A stretch of 64,000 nt of DNA from Candidatus Fermentithermobacillaceae bacterium. GTDB lineage: Bacteria > Bacillota > Sulfobacillia > Fermentithermobacillales > DUSS01. Position numbers and translations under genes: made by a program. The notes beneath the pieces are model-generated. The model was given only the letters and a program-made list of their open reading frames with translations. It ran no database searches and was not told the DNA's origin. The stretch spans positions 41,595 to 105,594 of the forward strand of contig JADBKE010000011.1 of NCBI GenBank assembly GCA_014896535.1, in the 5' to 3' direction. Below, one piece after another: positions 36,121 to 45,380 of the stretch (positions are counted from its first letter, which is position 1; each line of letters begins with the position of its first letter).

Positions 36121-37953
36121 GTGTGCGGCATCGTTGGATACGTTGGGGAGAGACAGGCAGTACCCATCCTCTACCAGGGGCTATCCGACCTGGAGTACCG
36201 CGGGTACGATTCGTGCGGCATCGCAGTTCTCGATGGCCATGGAATTCTCACCGCCAAAGTTGAGGGGAGGCTTTCCAAGCTTCGAGAGCTTCTCAAGGAC
36301 TTGCCGCCGGCGACGACGGGGATCGGACATACTAGGTGGGCCACACACGGCAGGCCCAGCCAGCAAAACGCCCATCCTCACGTCGATTGCAGGCGCGAAA
36401 TCGCTCTCGTTCATAACGGGATCATCGAAAACCACCGGGAGCTCCGGGAAGAGCTGATTTCCAGAGGTCATACCTTTGCGTCTGAGACGGATACAGAAGT
36501 CATCGTCCATCTGATCGAAGAGGCGTACGATGGAGACCTGGCTTCCGCGGTGAGAAAAGCTTGCCGGCAACTCAAGGGCTCTTACGCCCTCGCCGTGATC
36601 AGCGCGAGAGAACCCGGACGCATAGTGGCGTTCCGCCAATCAAGTCCCCTTGTAGTTGGGCTAGGTGATGGCGAGAAGATCTTGGCTTCCGATATCCCTG
36701 CTGTGCTGTCTCATACCCGGAAGATCGCGGTCCTGGCCGACGGCCAATGTGCAAGCATAACCAGGGACGGTCTGGAGGTTTTCGACGCTTCCGGGAATCT
36801 TACCGACCCCGATGTACGTGTAGTAAGCACCGATATCGATGTGGCGATGAAAGAAAACTTCCCCCATTTCATGCTGAAAGAGATCCACGAGCAGCCCGAG
36901 GCTCTGGCGAGGGTGCTCTCCGGTCGGGTCAAGGGGGGACTGCCCCACTTCGAACCGGAAGAGTTTCGATTGAGCGCGGAGGATGTAGGAAAGCTCCAGA
37001 GGATATTCATCGTCGCTTGCGGGACGGCCTACCACGCCTCTCTCACAGGCAAAGCCCTTTTCGAGCGCCTCGCGGGTATTTCAACGGAGGTGGACCTTGC
37101 ATCCGAATTCAGGTACAGGGAGCCTCTCGTGCCCCCTGGCTCTCTGGTGATAGCTGTAAGCCAGTCGGGAGAAACCGCGGACACTCTGGCGGCCATGAGA
37201 GAAGCCAGGGCTAGAGGGGCGAGGGTTGTCGCCGTCACGAACTCGCCCGTGAGTTCGCTGGCCCGCGAGGCTGAAAGCGTCGTCTACCAGAGGGCTGGGG
37301 TCGAAATAGCCGTGGCTTCCACCAAAGCTTACGTAACGCAGGTCCTGTGCCTTGCGCTTCTTGCGCTGCATATGGGGCTTTGCACGGGGCGCCTGGCTTG
37401 CGACGAAGCCAGGAAGATAATGAGCTCGCTTGAGAAGCTGCCGGAGGAAGCCCGGAGGGCCCTGGAACTCGAAGCTCGCGTCAAGGAGATAGCTTCTGAC
37501 GTGAGCCGGTTTGATGATGTGTTTTTCATCGGACGAGGCGTGGATTACCACACGGCTATGGAGGGCCAGCTGAAGCTCAAGGAGGTCTCCTACATTCACG
37601 CCGAAGCGTACGCCGCCGGCGAACTCAAGCACGGGACTCTGGCCCTGATCGAACAGGGGACCCCGGTTGTCGCGGTGCTCACCGACCCTTCCGTGGCAGC
37701 AAAGACCGCTTCCAACGTCATGGAGGTAAAAGCCAGGGGAGGTCGAATCATATCGGTGACCACCCCGCTTACGAGCGGTGTGTTTGCACCGGGTCCGTTG
37801 GATGTGGAGATGCAGGTGCCCGCCAGCTATCCGCTGGTATCGCCGGCGGTCGCCGTGATCCCGCTGCAGCTCCTGGCGTACTACGCGGCTTTACAGCGGG
37901 GTACTGATATCGATAAGCCGCGAAACCTGGCTAAATCAGTGACGGTGGAGTAA
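36121..37953 (+). CDS. glmS: Glutamine-fructose-6-phosphate aminotransferase (isomerising)
   Basis: GlmS uses glutamine to turn fructose-6-phosphate into glucosamine-6-phosphate, the first committed step to UDP-GlcNAc. GTG 36121 (AAAAGGGG upstream) gives MCGIVGYVGERQ with the nucleophilic Cys at position 2. The N-terminal glutaminase domain (about 1-230) contains TGIGHTRWATHGRPSQQNAHPH. The C-terminal part has two SIS domains (about 285-600), with SQSGETADTLAAMREA and EVSYIHAEAYAAGELKHGTLAL. At 610 residues it is normal length. Control by the upstream ribozyme is seen in sequence. Confidence 0.98.
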   Translation: MCGIVGYVGERQAVPILYQGLSDLEYRGYDSCGIAVLDGHGILTAKVEGRLSKLRELLKDLPPATTGIGHTRWATHGRPSQQNAHPHVDCRREIALVHNGIIENHRELREELISRGHTFASETDTEVIVHLIEEAYDGDLASAVRKACRQLKGSYALAVISAREPGRIVAFRQSSPLVVGLGDGEKILASDIPAVLSHTRKIAVLADGQCASITRDGLEVFDASGNLTDPDVRVVSTDIDVAMKENFPHFMLKEIHEQPEALARVLSGRVKGGLPHFEPEEFRLSAEDVGKLQRIFIVACGTAYHASLTGKALFERLAGISTEVDLASEFRYREPLVPPGSLVIAVSQSGETADTLAAMREARARGARVVAVTNSPVSSLAREAESVVYQRAGVEIAVASTKAYVTQVLCLALLALHMGLCTGRLACDEARKIMSSLEKLPEEARRALELEARVKEIASDVSRFDDVFFIGRGVDYHTAMEGQLKLKEVSYIHAEAYAAGELKHGTLALIEQGTPVVAVLTDPSVAAKTASNVMEVKARGGRIISVTTPLTSGVFAPGPLDVEMQVPASYPLVSPAVAVIPLQLLAYYAALQRGTDIDKPRNLAKSVTVE

Positions 37954-37957
37954 ACGC

Positions 37958-38344
37958 GTGGCGACGTTCAAGGTAGGCATAGACTTGGTCCCTGTGAGCC
38001 GGGTTGAAAGAAGTCTGCGGCTCTTCGGAGATGTGTTTGTCCGGAGGTTTTTCACCGACCGGGAGCTCCGCGCCATGCCGAGAAAGGACGCTCTCCACAT
38101 GGCCGGTAGGATCGCGGCTAAGGAAGCGTGCATGAAGGTCCTGGGTGCCGGCTGGCCTAAAATACCGTGGACCAGCTTGGAGATTCTGCGGGACGCTGCG
38201 GGGCGCCCAGTAGTCAGGGCGAGCGGGCACGCGCTGGCCGCGATGGACAGATTACAGATCAAGGAGATATCGATATCTTTAAGCCACGATGGTGGCTTGG
38301 CTCTGGCGGTGGCCCTGGGGGTCTGGGAGGAGGCGGGGCAATGA
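37958..38344 (+). CDS. acpS: Holo-[acyl-carrier-protein] synthase
   Basis: AcpS attaches the 4'-phosphopantetheine arm of CoA to acyl carrier protein. The 128-residue product is normal length and has the two magnesium-binding motifs, GIDLVPVSRVERSL near the N-terminus and AGRIAAKEACMKVLG in the middle. The end is ISISLSHDGGLALAVAL. GTG 37958 is preceded by GTGGAG. The following nnr gene overlaps by four bases (ATGA). The order acpS, nnr, then an EndoAI/EndoA pair matches the Bacillus neighbourhood, except that alanine racemase, usually between them, is absent. Confidence 0.95.
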   Translation: MATFKVGIDLVPVSRVERSLRLFGDVFVRRFFTDRELRAMPRKDALHMAGRIAAKEACMKVLGAGWPKIPWTSLEILRDAAGRPVVRASGHALAAMDRLQIKEISISLSHDGGLALAVALGVWEEAGQ

Positions 38345-39972
38345 TCCTGGTCACGAGAGATGAGATGAGAGCGGTAGACGAAGCCGCCCAGGCGAAAGGC
38401 ATTCCCGCCCAGATCCTCATGGAAAACGCGGGCAGGGCTGTGGCAGACGTGGCGGTCCAAATGCTTTCCCGGGCGGGTAAAGGGCCCGGCTCCCGGTCGG
38501 GAAAGGGACCAACGGTGGTGGTACTGTGCGGTCCCGGACAAAACGGGGGGGACGGCCTGGCTGCGTCTAGACATCTTGCGGCAAGAGGCTATGATGTAAC
38601 AGTGGCTATATTCGCAAAAAGATCGTCGCTTCCGCCCGAGGCCGCACGTTGCCGGCTCATGCTGGACGCATTTGACGTCCCGTGCCTTGAAACGGATACT
38701 CTCACCGTAGGACAAATACTGGAGAATCTCCCGTCTCCGGACTTGATTATCGACGCTCTGCTCGGGATCGGCGCGGTGGGGGATCCGAGGAGCCCCATTC
38801 GGGAAGCAATTGAATGGGCCAACTCCGCCGGTTGCCCCATCCTGGCTTGCGACATCCCCTCGGGGCTCGATGCGGACACGGGTACCCCGGGAACGCCGGT
38901 GATCCGGGCATCCGTTACGGTTACAATGGGATTTGCCAAGGCAGGACTCGTCAGCTATCCTGGCCGGAAATACGCAGGCGAATTAATAGTGGCTAATCTC
39001 GGCTTTCCCCCGTCTGCATTTCCCCCGTCGTGGACTGGAAAGACACCGGAGATGGACGAAGCTCGGGAACTCATGCCGAAAAGGGACCCCGACCACCACA
39101 AAGGGCTTTCCGGGCATGTTTGCGTGGTGGCCGGCTCCGTCGGCATGGTGGGAGCGGCGTGCCTCGCGGCGTCCAGTTCGCTGAGGGCCGGCGCGGGGAC
39201 GGTGACCCTCGTGGTTCCCGGGGGTGCCTATGTTCCAGCCGCGTCAATGGTCAAGGAAGTGATGGTCGTACCCGCGGGGGACGGTCCCACCTTCAACGTA
39301 TCCTGCGTGCCGGTCGTCCGACGGGAACTGGAGCGAGCCGACGCCGCGGTACTCGGGCCCGGGTGGGGTAGGGGCGCGGATCAAACGTCCTTCTTGCAGG
39401 AAATATTAAAGGATGTGGCGAAACTCCCTTGCGTTGTAGACGCCGACGCTCTCGCCGCACTCAAGGAGATCACGGGAAGCCTTCGCAGGTGGAAAGAGGA
39501 GGTTAAACTGAGTGTGCTGACTCCTCACCCTGGAGAAATGGCGAGACTGCTGGGCGTATCGACGACGGAAATTCAGTCCTCCAGGGTGAAGTGGGCGCTG
39601 CGGGCTGCGGCGGAATGCGGAGCCGTGGTGGCTCTGAAAGGTGCGGGAACGGTGACGGCTCATCCGCAGGGGAAGTACGTGGTGAATACCTCGGGTCACC
39701 CCGCGATGGCGACGGCTGGTGCCGGCGACGTGCTTTCGGGAATGATCGGCGCTTTGCTGGCTCAGGGCCTCGAACCGTTCGATGCAACCTGGCTTGGAGT
39801 TTATTGGCACGGGCTCGCAGGCGAAGTGTGCGCTGCGAAGGTGGGACGGGTCGGTGTGCTGTCTGGAGATATCGTGCGGGCCATACCTCGAGCCCGGCGC
39901 ATGATCGTGGACGGGGAGGTGAGGGTGGCTCCGCGTCTGGAAGGCGGAGCTGCCGCAAAGTGCCTAAGATGA
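38341..39972 (+). CDS. nnr: Bifunctional NAD(P)H-hydrate epimerase/ADP-dependent dehydratase
   Basis: This enzyme repairs damaged NAD(P)H: the N-terminal YjeF/NnrE part epimerises NAD(P)HX and the C-terminal NnrD part dehydrates it with ADP. The 543-residue fusion has the NnrE start ILVTRDEMRAVDEAAQAKGI, MENAGRAVADVA and CGPGQNGGDGLAASRHLA, followed by the IDALLGIG segment. The NnrD kinase-like part (about 235-530) has DHHKGLSGHVCVVAGSVGMVGAA, LTPHPGEMARLLG and the GHPAMATAGAGDVLSG active-site motif. ATG 38341 overlaps the acpS stop. Two-domain fusions are the usual form in bacteria. Confidence 0.95.
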   Translation: MILVTRDEMRAVDEAAQAKGIPAQILMENAGRAVADVAVQMLSRAGKGPGSRSGKGPTVVVLCGPGQNGGDGLAASRHLAARGYDVTVAIFAKRSSLPPEAARCRLMLDAFDVPCLETDTLTVGQILENLPSPDLIIDALLGIGAVGDPRSPIREAIEWANSAGCPILACDIPSGLDADTGTPGTPVIRASVTVTMGFAKAGLVSYPGRKYAGELIVANLGFPPSAFPPSWTGKTPEMDEARELMPKRDPDHHKGLSGHVCVVAGSVGMVGAACLAASSSLRAGAGTVTLVVPGGAYVPAASMVKEVMVVPAGDGPTFNVSCVPVVRRELERADAAVLGPGWGRGADQTSFLQEILKDVAKLPCVVDADALAALKEITGSLRRWKEEVKLSVLTPHPGEMARLLGVSTTEIQSSRVKWALRAAAECGAVVALKGAGTVTAHPQGKYVVNTSGHPAMATAGAGDVLSGMIGALLAQGLEPFDATWLGVYWHGLAGEVCAAKVGRVGVLSGDIVRAIPRARRMIVDGEVRVAPRLEGGAAAKCLR

Positions 39973-40277
39973 AGAAAATCGTGGTGGGCTTGCCCGAGGA
40001 TGTGCTGGAAGATCTGGACCTCCTGGCTTCCGGGATTTCCGGACGCCGCTCCGAACTTATCAGGGAAGCGTGTGTAAGGTACGTTGATGAATTGAAGCGC
40101 ATAAAACTCAGGGAACAAATGAAACTGGGATATCAGGAAATGGGCGAGCTGAACGTACTGCTGGCTGAAGAGATGAGTCGTCTTGTGATGGATGAGCTCG
40201 CACCTGGGCAGCTAACCCGGGGGACTCCGGAGGAGCCCGCCGGTGGTGTTGGTGAAGGGGGCGGGAACGAACGGTGA
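39969..40277 (+). CDS. EndoAI-like ribbon-helix-helix antitoxin
   Basis: This 102-residue protein is the likely antitoxin of the toxin gene that follows. The first 45 residues form a ribbon-helix-helix DNA-binding unit ([20 protein letters not shown], then [14 protein letters not shown]). The middle is helical, and the C-terminal tail is glycine/glutamate-rich and probably disordered, as expected for the toxin-neutralising part. ATG 39969 overlaps the nnr stop (ATGA), and its own end overlaps the toxin start by four bases. Like B. subtilis EndoAI, it probably represses its own operon; no separate promoter is visible, so it may be read from upstream. Confidence 0.85.
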   Translation: MKKIVVGLPEDVLEDLDLLASGISGRRSELIREACVRYVDELKRIKLREQMKLGYQEMGELNVLLAEEMSRLVMDELAPGQLTRGTPEEPAGGVGEGGGNER

Positions 40278-40624
40278 TCCCTTCGCGAGGCGACATATTT
40301 TACGCCGATCTCTCGCCAGTTATTGGGTCTGAGCAGGGCGGGTTTAGGCCCGTGCTCATCATTCAAAACGATATCGGAAACAGGTACAGTCCGACGACGA
40401 TCGTCTCGGCCATTACCTCTCAAATAGACAAGGCGAGACTTCCGACCCACGTGGAAATCCCCGCTCACGTTTCGGGACTTGAGAAAAACTCCGTAATCCT
40501 TCTGGAGCAAATCAGGACCATTGACAAACGAAGGTTGAGGCGGCATGTGTCCAAGCTGGATGAGGAGATCATGGCGAAAGTTGACGAAGCTCTAGCCATT
40601 TCCGTCGGCCTCAAGCCTATCTAG
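40274..40624 (+). CDS. ndoA: EndoA/MazF-type mRNA endoribonuclease toxin
   Basis: MazF-family toxins cut mRNA at short sequences (UACAU in B. subtilis EndoA), slowing growth under stress. The 116-residue product has the family start [42 protein letters not shown] and [18 protein letters not shown]. The active-site arginine and threonine/serine positions are in place. The GTG start at 40274 overlaps the antitoxin stop. The pair lies in the conserved acpS neighbourhood rather than on a mobile element, so it is probably chromosomal and vertically inherited. Confidence 0.93.
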   Translation: MIPSRGDIFYADLSPVIGSEQGGFRPVLIIQNDIGNRYSPTTIVSAITSQIDKARLPTHVEIPAHVSGLEKNSVILLEQIRTIDKRRLRRHVSKLDEEIMAKVDEALAISVGLKPI

Positions 40625-40704
40625 CCCGCACGAGAATGGCGAAAGCCCCGCACCAGGTACTGGGTATTTTTCGCCGCCACAACGTGGACGAGGGAGGAAC
40701 CGCG

Positions 40705-41406
40705 ATGCGACCGTTGATAGGCATCACCTCGAGCGTAGACGAAGAAAAAGGAGAAGCCAAGCTTTCCCTGGACTACAGCAATGCGATCTTGGAAGCGGGA
40801 GGAATGCCGCTTCTGATCCCCCCGGGTATCGAAGATATCGCTGGTATCCTCTCATCGGTGGAAGGCCTGCTTTTCACCGGCGGAGTCGATATCGACCCGG
40901 CGTTTTACGATGAAAGACCTCATCCAAAGATGGGGCGAGTGAGCCCGGCCAGAGACGCACTGGAAATCCCGTTGGCGCGGGAAGCTCTCGCACGCGGAAT
41001 TCCGATACTGGGGATATGTAGAGGTGCGCAGGTTGTGGCCGTGGCCGCCGGCGGTACGCTCGTTCAAGACATACCGTCTCAAGTGGGGGGCGCCATGAAG
41101 CATTACCAGGAGGCACCCAGGTGGTACGGCACTCACAAGGTGATTTTGGACGAGGAATCACTGGCGCTCGAGGTGTTCGGACAGCGACAGTTGGTCGTTA
41201 ACTCGTTTCACCATCAATCCGTGAGAACGCCGGGAGATGGACTGAAAATCACCGGGCGCGCTCTGGATGGGGTGGTCGAAGCTCTGGAGTCAAAGACAGG
41301 CAGCTTTTGTTTGTGCCTCCAGTTTCATCCCGAATGTATGTGGCAGAAGGACAAGCTGTTCTTGAGACCTTTCGAAGCCTTGGTAAAGGCGGCGAGAAAA
41401 GCGTGA
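40705..41406 (+). CDS. Class I glutamine amidotransferase-like hydrolase, peptidase C26 family
   Basis: Enzymes of this family (PuuD-like) hydrolyse gamma-glutamyl bonds, for example in gamma-glutamyl-GABA. The 233-residue product has the nucleophile elbow GICRGAQVVAVAAGG with Cys near 105, LLFTGGVDIDPAFYDE, and the catalytic His/Glu in LQFHPECM. ATG 40705 follows GAGGGAGGAACC. The DmpA-family gene begins at GTG overlapping its stop by four bases, so the two amide-hydrolysing enzymes are coupled. The natural substrate is not evident. Confidence 0.88.
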   Translation: MRPLIGITSSVDEEKGEAKLSLDYSNAILEAGGMPLLIPPGIEDIAGILSSVEGLLFTGGVDIDPAFYDERPHPKMGRVSPARDALEIPLAREALARGIPILGICRGAQVVAVAAGGTLVQDIPSQVGGAMKHYQEAPRWYGTHKVILDEESLALEVFGQRQLVVNSFHHQSVRTPGDGLKITGRALDGVVEALESKTGSFCLCLQFHPECMWQKDKLFLRPFEALVKAARKA

Positions 41407-42527
41407 GCACTAGGCCTCGTGCGAGGGATGTAGGGATAGTGGTCGGGAAGATGTGTCCCGGTCCGCTGAATGCCATCACCGATGTGCCCGGAGTGGCAGT
41501 GGGGCACGTTACGCTCGTCCGGGGGGAGGGACCTCTCGTTCCGGGTAAGGGCCCGGTCAGGACGGGCGTTACTGCGATCTTCCCGCACCGCGATAACGTG
41601 TTCGAACAGAAAGTACCGGCCGCCGTCTTCGTTATAAACGGTTTCGGCAAAGCCACGGGACTGGCCCAGATAATGGAATTGGGCGTAATCGAGACTCCTA
41701 TAGTCCTCACCAACACTTTAAGCGTAGGAACCGCCTGGGACGCTCTGTGTGAGTACATGTTGGAAGAAAACCCCGACATCGGAGTGGGCACGGGTACGGT
41801 AAACCCCGTGGTGCTGGAGTGTAACGACGGGTTCCTCAATGACATCCGGGGAAGACACGTAAAACCCGAGCACGTCCGCGAGGCTTTGCGGTCCGCATCA
41901 GGGGGGCCGGTACCGGAGGGCAGCGTCGGGGCAGGTACGGGCATGTCGTGTCTGGGTTTCAAGGGCGGAATCGGGACGGCTTCGAGAGTCCTGGAAGGGG
42001 AACTTGAAGGGAAAACCCTGGGAGTACTGGTGCTGGCCAACTTCGGCTCCAAAGAGGATTTGACGATAGCAGGCGTGCCGGTAGGCCTGGAGATCTCCAC
42101 CGAGGTGCGGGGGAATGCTCCGGCCGGGTCCGTCGTGGTCATCGTAGCCACGGATGCCCCTCTTTCTTCGCGGCAACTGGCGAGGGTGGCCAAACGGTGT
42201 ACCGCCGGGCTCGCCCGGGTGGGATCAACCTTCTCCAACTCCAGCGGAGACTTTGTTGTGGCGTTTTCGACGGCGTATCGAATTCCCCACCGGGGGCGCG
42301 GGTTTGTCACCGTAAGCGTGGTTCGAGATGACTCTCCGGAGTTTGCCGGCTTGTTTCGGGCGGCTTCCGAAGCAACGGAAGAAGCGGTGTTAAACGCTCT
42401 CTTTAGAGCCGAAACCATGGTTGGCCGGGACGGGAACGTCAGAGAAGCTTTACCGGTGGCGGAGGTTCTCGAAGTCCTCGAGAAATACGGCAGGAAAAAT
42501 GCAAACCCACGCGTGGGAGGTTTCTGA
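41403..42527 (+). CDS. DmpA/P1-family self-processing aminopeptidase
   Basis: DmpA-type (peptidase family S58/P1) proteins are Ntn hydrolases that cut themselves into two chains and then release N-terminal D- or beta-amino acids or L-amino acids from peptides. The 374-residue product begins with the family motif GPLNAITDVPGVAVGHVTL. It has TAIFPHRDN, IVLTNTLSVGTAWDAL, VVLECNDGFLNDIRG and the self-cleavage region GAGTGMSCLGFKGGIGTASR (about 180-200). It is shorter than typical bacterial DmpA only at the ends. The GTG start overlaps the C26 gene by four bases. Substrate is unknown; the pairing suggests breakdown of modified peptides. Confidence 0.85.
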   Translation: MSTRPRARDVGIVVGKMCPGPLNAITDVPGVAVGHVTLVRGEGPLVPGKGPVRTGVTAIFPHRDNVFEQKVPAAVFVINGFGKATGLAQIMELGVIETPIVLTNTLSVGTAWDALCEYMLEENPDIGVGTGTVNPVVLECNDGFLNDIRGRHVKPEHVREALRSASGGPVPEGSVGAGTGMSCLGFKGGIGTASRVLEGELEGKTLGVLVLANFGSKEDLTIAGVPVGLEISTEVRGNAPAGSVVVIVATDAPLSSRQLARVAKRCTAGLARVGSTFSNSSGDFVVAFSTAYRIPHRGRGFVTVSVVRDDSPEFAGLFRAASEATEEAVLNALFRAETMVGRDGNVREALPVAEVLEVLEKYGRKNANPRVGGF

Positions 42528-42649
42528 AGGCCGGGACAAGTCAAGTATCCCGCGAATCCGCCGGGCGCCCGAGAAGGATATTGGGGGATTTCGTCGAACT
42601 ACCTAAAAATCGTGACTCTCGGGCACAAAAGCGTCTGGGGAGGAAGGAT

Positions 42650-43366
42650 ATGCAGGAAAAAGAGGGTTCTAGCGAAGGCCGGTCAGGCCACGTCTCGCGT
42701 CGGCCAGCCTACCTTCGCGGTACGGTTCCGCGCCGCGATGTAGAAACACCGCTGCGGGCAAAAGAGGCGGTTGTCGAGACCGGAGAAGGAGCGGGCCGGG
42801 TCGCCGCTGACAAGGTCGACGAAAAAGACGAGATCCTGTTGAGTTGGCGCGTGTGGCTGCTTCCCAGGAATCCTCTTAAATCCGTACTGGTAGTGTCCTC
42901 TTTCGTCGGCATGCTAGCTTTAGCTTACTGGGCGGTCCCACAAGTGGTGTTCACGATACTGATAGCCATCCTGATATTGAACAGAATAGGTCCCTATATA
43001 TTTCCAATGAAATATGAACTCAAAGATGCTACAGTAAGTTTTAAAACATATCTCGCCTCTAACACGAAACGGTGGGATGAGCTCTTTTGCTACAGCGAGT
43101 ATCCCGATGGAGTAATGTTGATGCACGATCCGAGAACCATAACGGGGCGGATGCGCGAGGGAATTTTCCTTTACTACGACGAAAAGCTCGAGCACAAAGA
43201 TGAGATCTTAAGGATCGTTTCGTCCAAACTGAAACCAGCCAAGGAAGCCCTTTCGGGACGACCAAAAGCGGGCGAAGTGAGTTCCACAGGCGGACTCCTC
43301 AGTGCGATCTCGAGGGTTCGCAGGCTAAGGCAGAAAAACCCCCCTGGAGAGTCATCTCCGGATTAA
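42650..43366 (+). CDS. Two-span membrane protein of unknown function at the head of the MutL-like locus
   Basis: I do not recognise a family. The protein is 238 residues. It has an arginine/glutamate-rich N-terminal tail (about 1-65), a hairpin of two membrane segments (about 77-97 and 98-114), and a cytoplasmic C-terminal part (about 118-200). That part includes KYELKDATVSFKTYLASNTK and TGRMREGIFLYYDE and resembles a PH-like or YcxB-like beta module. The tail is basic. ATG 42650 is preceded by an ideal GGGGAGGAAGGA. It lies 109 bases before the first MutL-like gene and probably belongs to that locus. Its DNA composition is like its neighbours. Confidence 0.6.
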   Translation: MQEKEGSSEGRSGHVSRRPAYLRGTVPRRDVETPLRAKEAVVETGEGAGRVAADKVDEKDEILLSWRVWLLPRNPLKSVLVVSSFVGMLALAYWAVPQVVFTILIAILILNRIGPYIFPMKYELKDATVSFKTYLASNTKRWDELFCYSEYPDGVMLMHDPRTITGRMREGIFLYYDEKLEHKDEILRIVSSKLKPAKEALSGRPKAGEVSSTGGLLSAISRVRRLRQKNPPGESSPD

Positions 43367-43475
43367 CCGGGCCGGTCAAAGAACCGGAACCCGTACCGGT
43401 CCCCATCGCCACGAGGGCCGGGCGTATGGTGGTTATGTGTTTGTTAATAGAAGGCAGGGGTGAGGAGGTAGTCGG

Positions 43476-45380
43476 ATGGGAGATCGAGGCAAGCCAGTTG
43501 AGTCTATCCTCGCAACAGATGTGGGTTCCACCACGACCAAGGCCATTCTCATAGAGAAGCGGGGAGACGAGTACCGGCTCGTAACCAGAGGCGAGATGCC
43601 GACGACCGTGGAGGCGCCCTGGGAGAATGTCATGATCGGGGTCAGGAAAGCGGTGAGGCGGGTCGAAGAGCTAATCGACCGCCCCCTCCTCGACGAGAAG
43701 GGCCACCTCATCAGACCAAAACAGGGCAACAAAGGAGTTGACTATTACGTTTCCACCTCGTCGGCCGGCGGCGGGCTTCAGATGATGGTGGCGGGGCTCG
43801 TCAAGAGCATCAGCGCGAGTTCTGCCCACAGGGCAGCGCTAGGGGCCGGTGCCGTGGTGCTGGACGTGATCGCGGTGGACGACGGCAGAACCCAGTCTGA
43901 ACAGATCACCAGGATCACGGAGCTGCGACCGGACATCATACTTATGTCCGGTGGAGTGGACGGAGGATCGGTGGCGTACATCGCCGCGATAGCGGAAATC
44001 GTGAAACAGGCCAACCCGCAGCCGCGTTTCGGCGCCACTTACAAGATGCCCCTGATATACGCCGGAAACGTTGACGCTCAGGATATCGTCCAGGCCGTTT
44101 GCGGAAACGACTTTGACGTCCACCTGGTGGAGAACCTCCGGCCCAGGCACGATGTGGAGAATCTCGGGCCGGCCAGGGAAGCTATCCACGAAATTTTCAT
44201 GAACCACGTGATGGCCCAGGCACCCGGTTACGGCGAGCTCATGCAGTGGGTTGACACGACGATCATGCCCACGCCGGGCGCGGTCGGGAAAATCATCAGC
44301 TTGATGGCGGAACAGTACAAGGCGAACATCATAGGTGTGGATATCGGCGGTGCCACAACCGACGTTTTCTCCAGTTTTGAAGATACATTTACGCGAACGG
44401 TGTCGGCGAACCTCGGGATGAGCTACTCCATATGCAACGTGCTGGAGGAAGCAGGGTTCCAGAACATTTTGCGGTGGATACCTTTCGGGATGGATGAAGC
44501 CAAGATATCCGACTGGATAGCAAACAAAATGGTTCGTCCGACTACCATCCCGCAGACTCTCTACCATCTTGTGCTCGAGCAGGCCCTTGCCAGGGAAGCT
44601 TTAAGGCTCTCCTTCGAGCATCACAAGAGCCTGGCGCGGAAGGTGGAAAAAGAGGAAATCTCCATGCTGTGGAGAGCCAGAACGGAGATGTTGAAAGCTT
44701 CCGGCCGCGAGGTAATCCAGATGATGAAGCTGGATATCCTGGTGGGTTCGGGAGGAGTGCTGTCCCACGCACCCAGGAGAGAGCAGGCGGCCCTCATGTT
44801 GCTGGACGCTTTCCAGCCCGAAGGAGTTACGCAACTGGCCGTAGACTCCATCTTCATGATGCCTCACCTGGGCGTCCTTTCGACCTTGTATCCGGAAATT
44901 GCGGCGGAGGTTTTCGATAAGGACTGTCTCGTGCGGCTGGGGACGGCGATCTGCCCCGTGGGACAGGTCAGGCGCGGCGCCCCCATGGCGACGGTGAAGA
45001 TCACGTTCCCGGATGGAAGCACGGTGGAAGAAAAGATAATCGCGGGCGAACTCAAGCGCATCCCGCTGGGCGTGGGGCAGGAAGCGGTTTGCAAGATCCA
45101 CCCGGCCGGTGGCGTGGACGTGGGAGCGGGCAAAGGACACACCTTCGAGACACGCCTGCACGGGGGACTGGTGGGTATCATATTCGACGGGCGCGGGCGT
45201 CCCATCGAAATACCTGAAGACCCAAGGGAAAGGGTCAAAGCTCTCACCTCGTGGATCCAGGCTATGAACGCCTATCCGATGGATGCAATTCTCCGGTTCC
45301 AAAACGAATTCCCCGTCAAAGTTGCGGAGGTCCAGGGAGGGAAGAAACGTGGCGGTCTCTTCGGCAGAATTCTCGGCTAG
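43476..45380 (+). CDS. MutL/GlmL-like ASKHA protein, copy 1
   Basis: The family name comes from MutL/GlmL of clostridial glutamate mutase clusters, thought to reactivate or protect a B12 enzyme. The 634-residue product has two ASKHA ATP-binding motifs: ILATDVGSTTTKAILIEK (about 11-28) and IIGVDIGGATTDVFSSF (about 285-300). It also has STSSAGGGLQMMVAG, RPDIILMSGGVDGG and SGGVLSHAPRR. The C-terminus ends in a lysine/glycine-rich tail. GAGGAGGT precedes ATG 43476. Its 3' end overlaps the barrel-sandwich/KOW gene by 32 bases. No glutamate mutase (mutS, mutE) gene is in the window, so a different client is likely. It is closely similar along its length to the product at 47341. Confidence 0.85.
   Translation: MGDRGKPVESILATDVGSTTTKAILIEKRGDEYRLVTRGEMPTTVEAPWENVMIGVRKAVRRVEELIDRPLLDEKGHLIRPKQGNKGVDYYVSTSSAGGGLQMMVAGLVKSISASSAHRAALGAGAVVLDVIAVDDGRTQSEQITRITELRPDIILMSGGVDGGSVAYIAAIAEIVKQANPQPRFGATYKMPLIYAGNVDAQDIVQAVCGNDFDVHLVENLRPRHDVENLGPAREAIHEIFMNHVMAQAPGYGELMQWVDTTIMPTPGAVGKIISLMAEQYKANIIGVDIGGATTDVFSSFEDTFTRTVSANLGMSYSICNVLEEAGFQNILRWIPFGMDEAKISDWIANKMVRPTTIPQTLYHLVLEQALAREALRLSFEHHKSLARKVEKEEISMLWRARTEMLKASGREVIQMMKLDILVGSGGVLSHAPRREQAALMLLDAFQPEGVTQLAVDSIFMMPHLGVLSTLYPEIAAEVFDKDCLVRLGTAICPVGQVRRGAPMATVKITFPDGSTVEEKIIAGELKRIPLGVGQEAVCKIHPAGGVDVGAGKGHTFETRLHGGLVGIIFDGRGRPIEIPEDPRERVKALTSWIQAMNAYPMDAILRFQNEFPVKVAEVQGGKKRGGLFGRILG

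Noticed and set aside
41249..42544. A 431-codon open frame opposite the DmpA-type gene
   Set aside because: The sense strand carries conserved DmpA motifs. The antisense product is serine/threonine/proline-rich shadow sequence.
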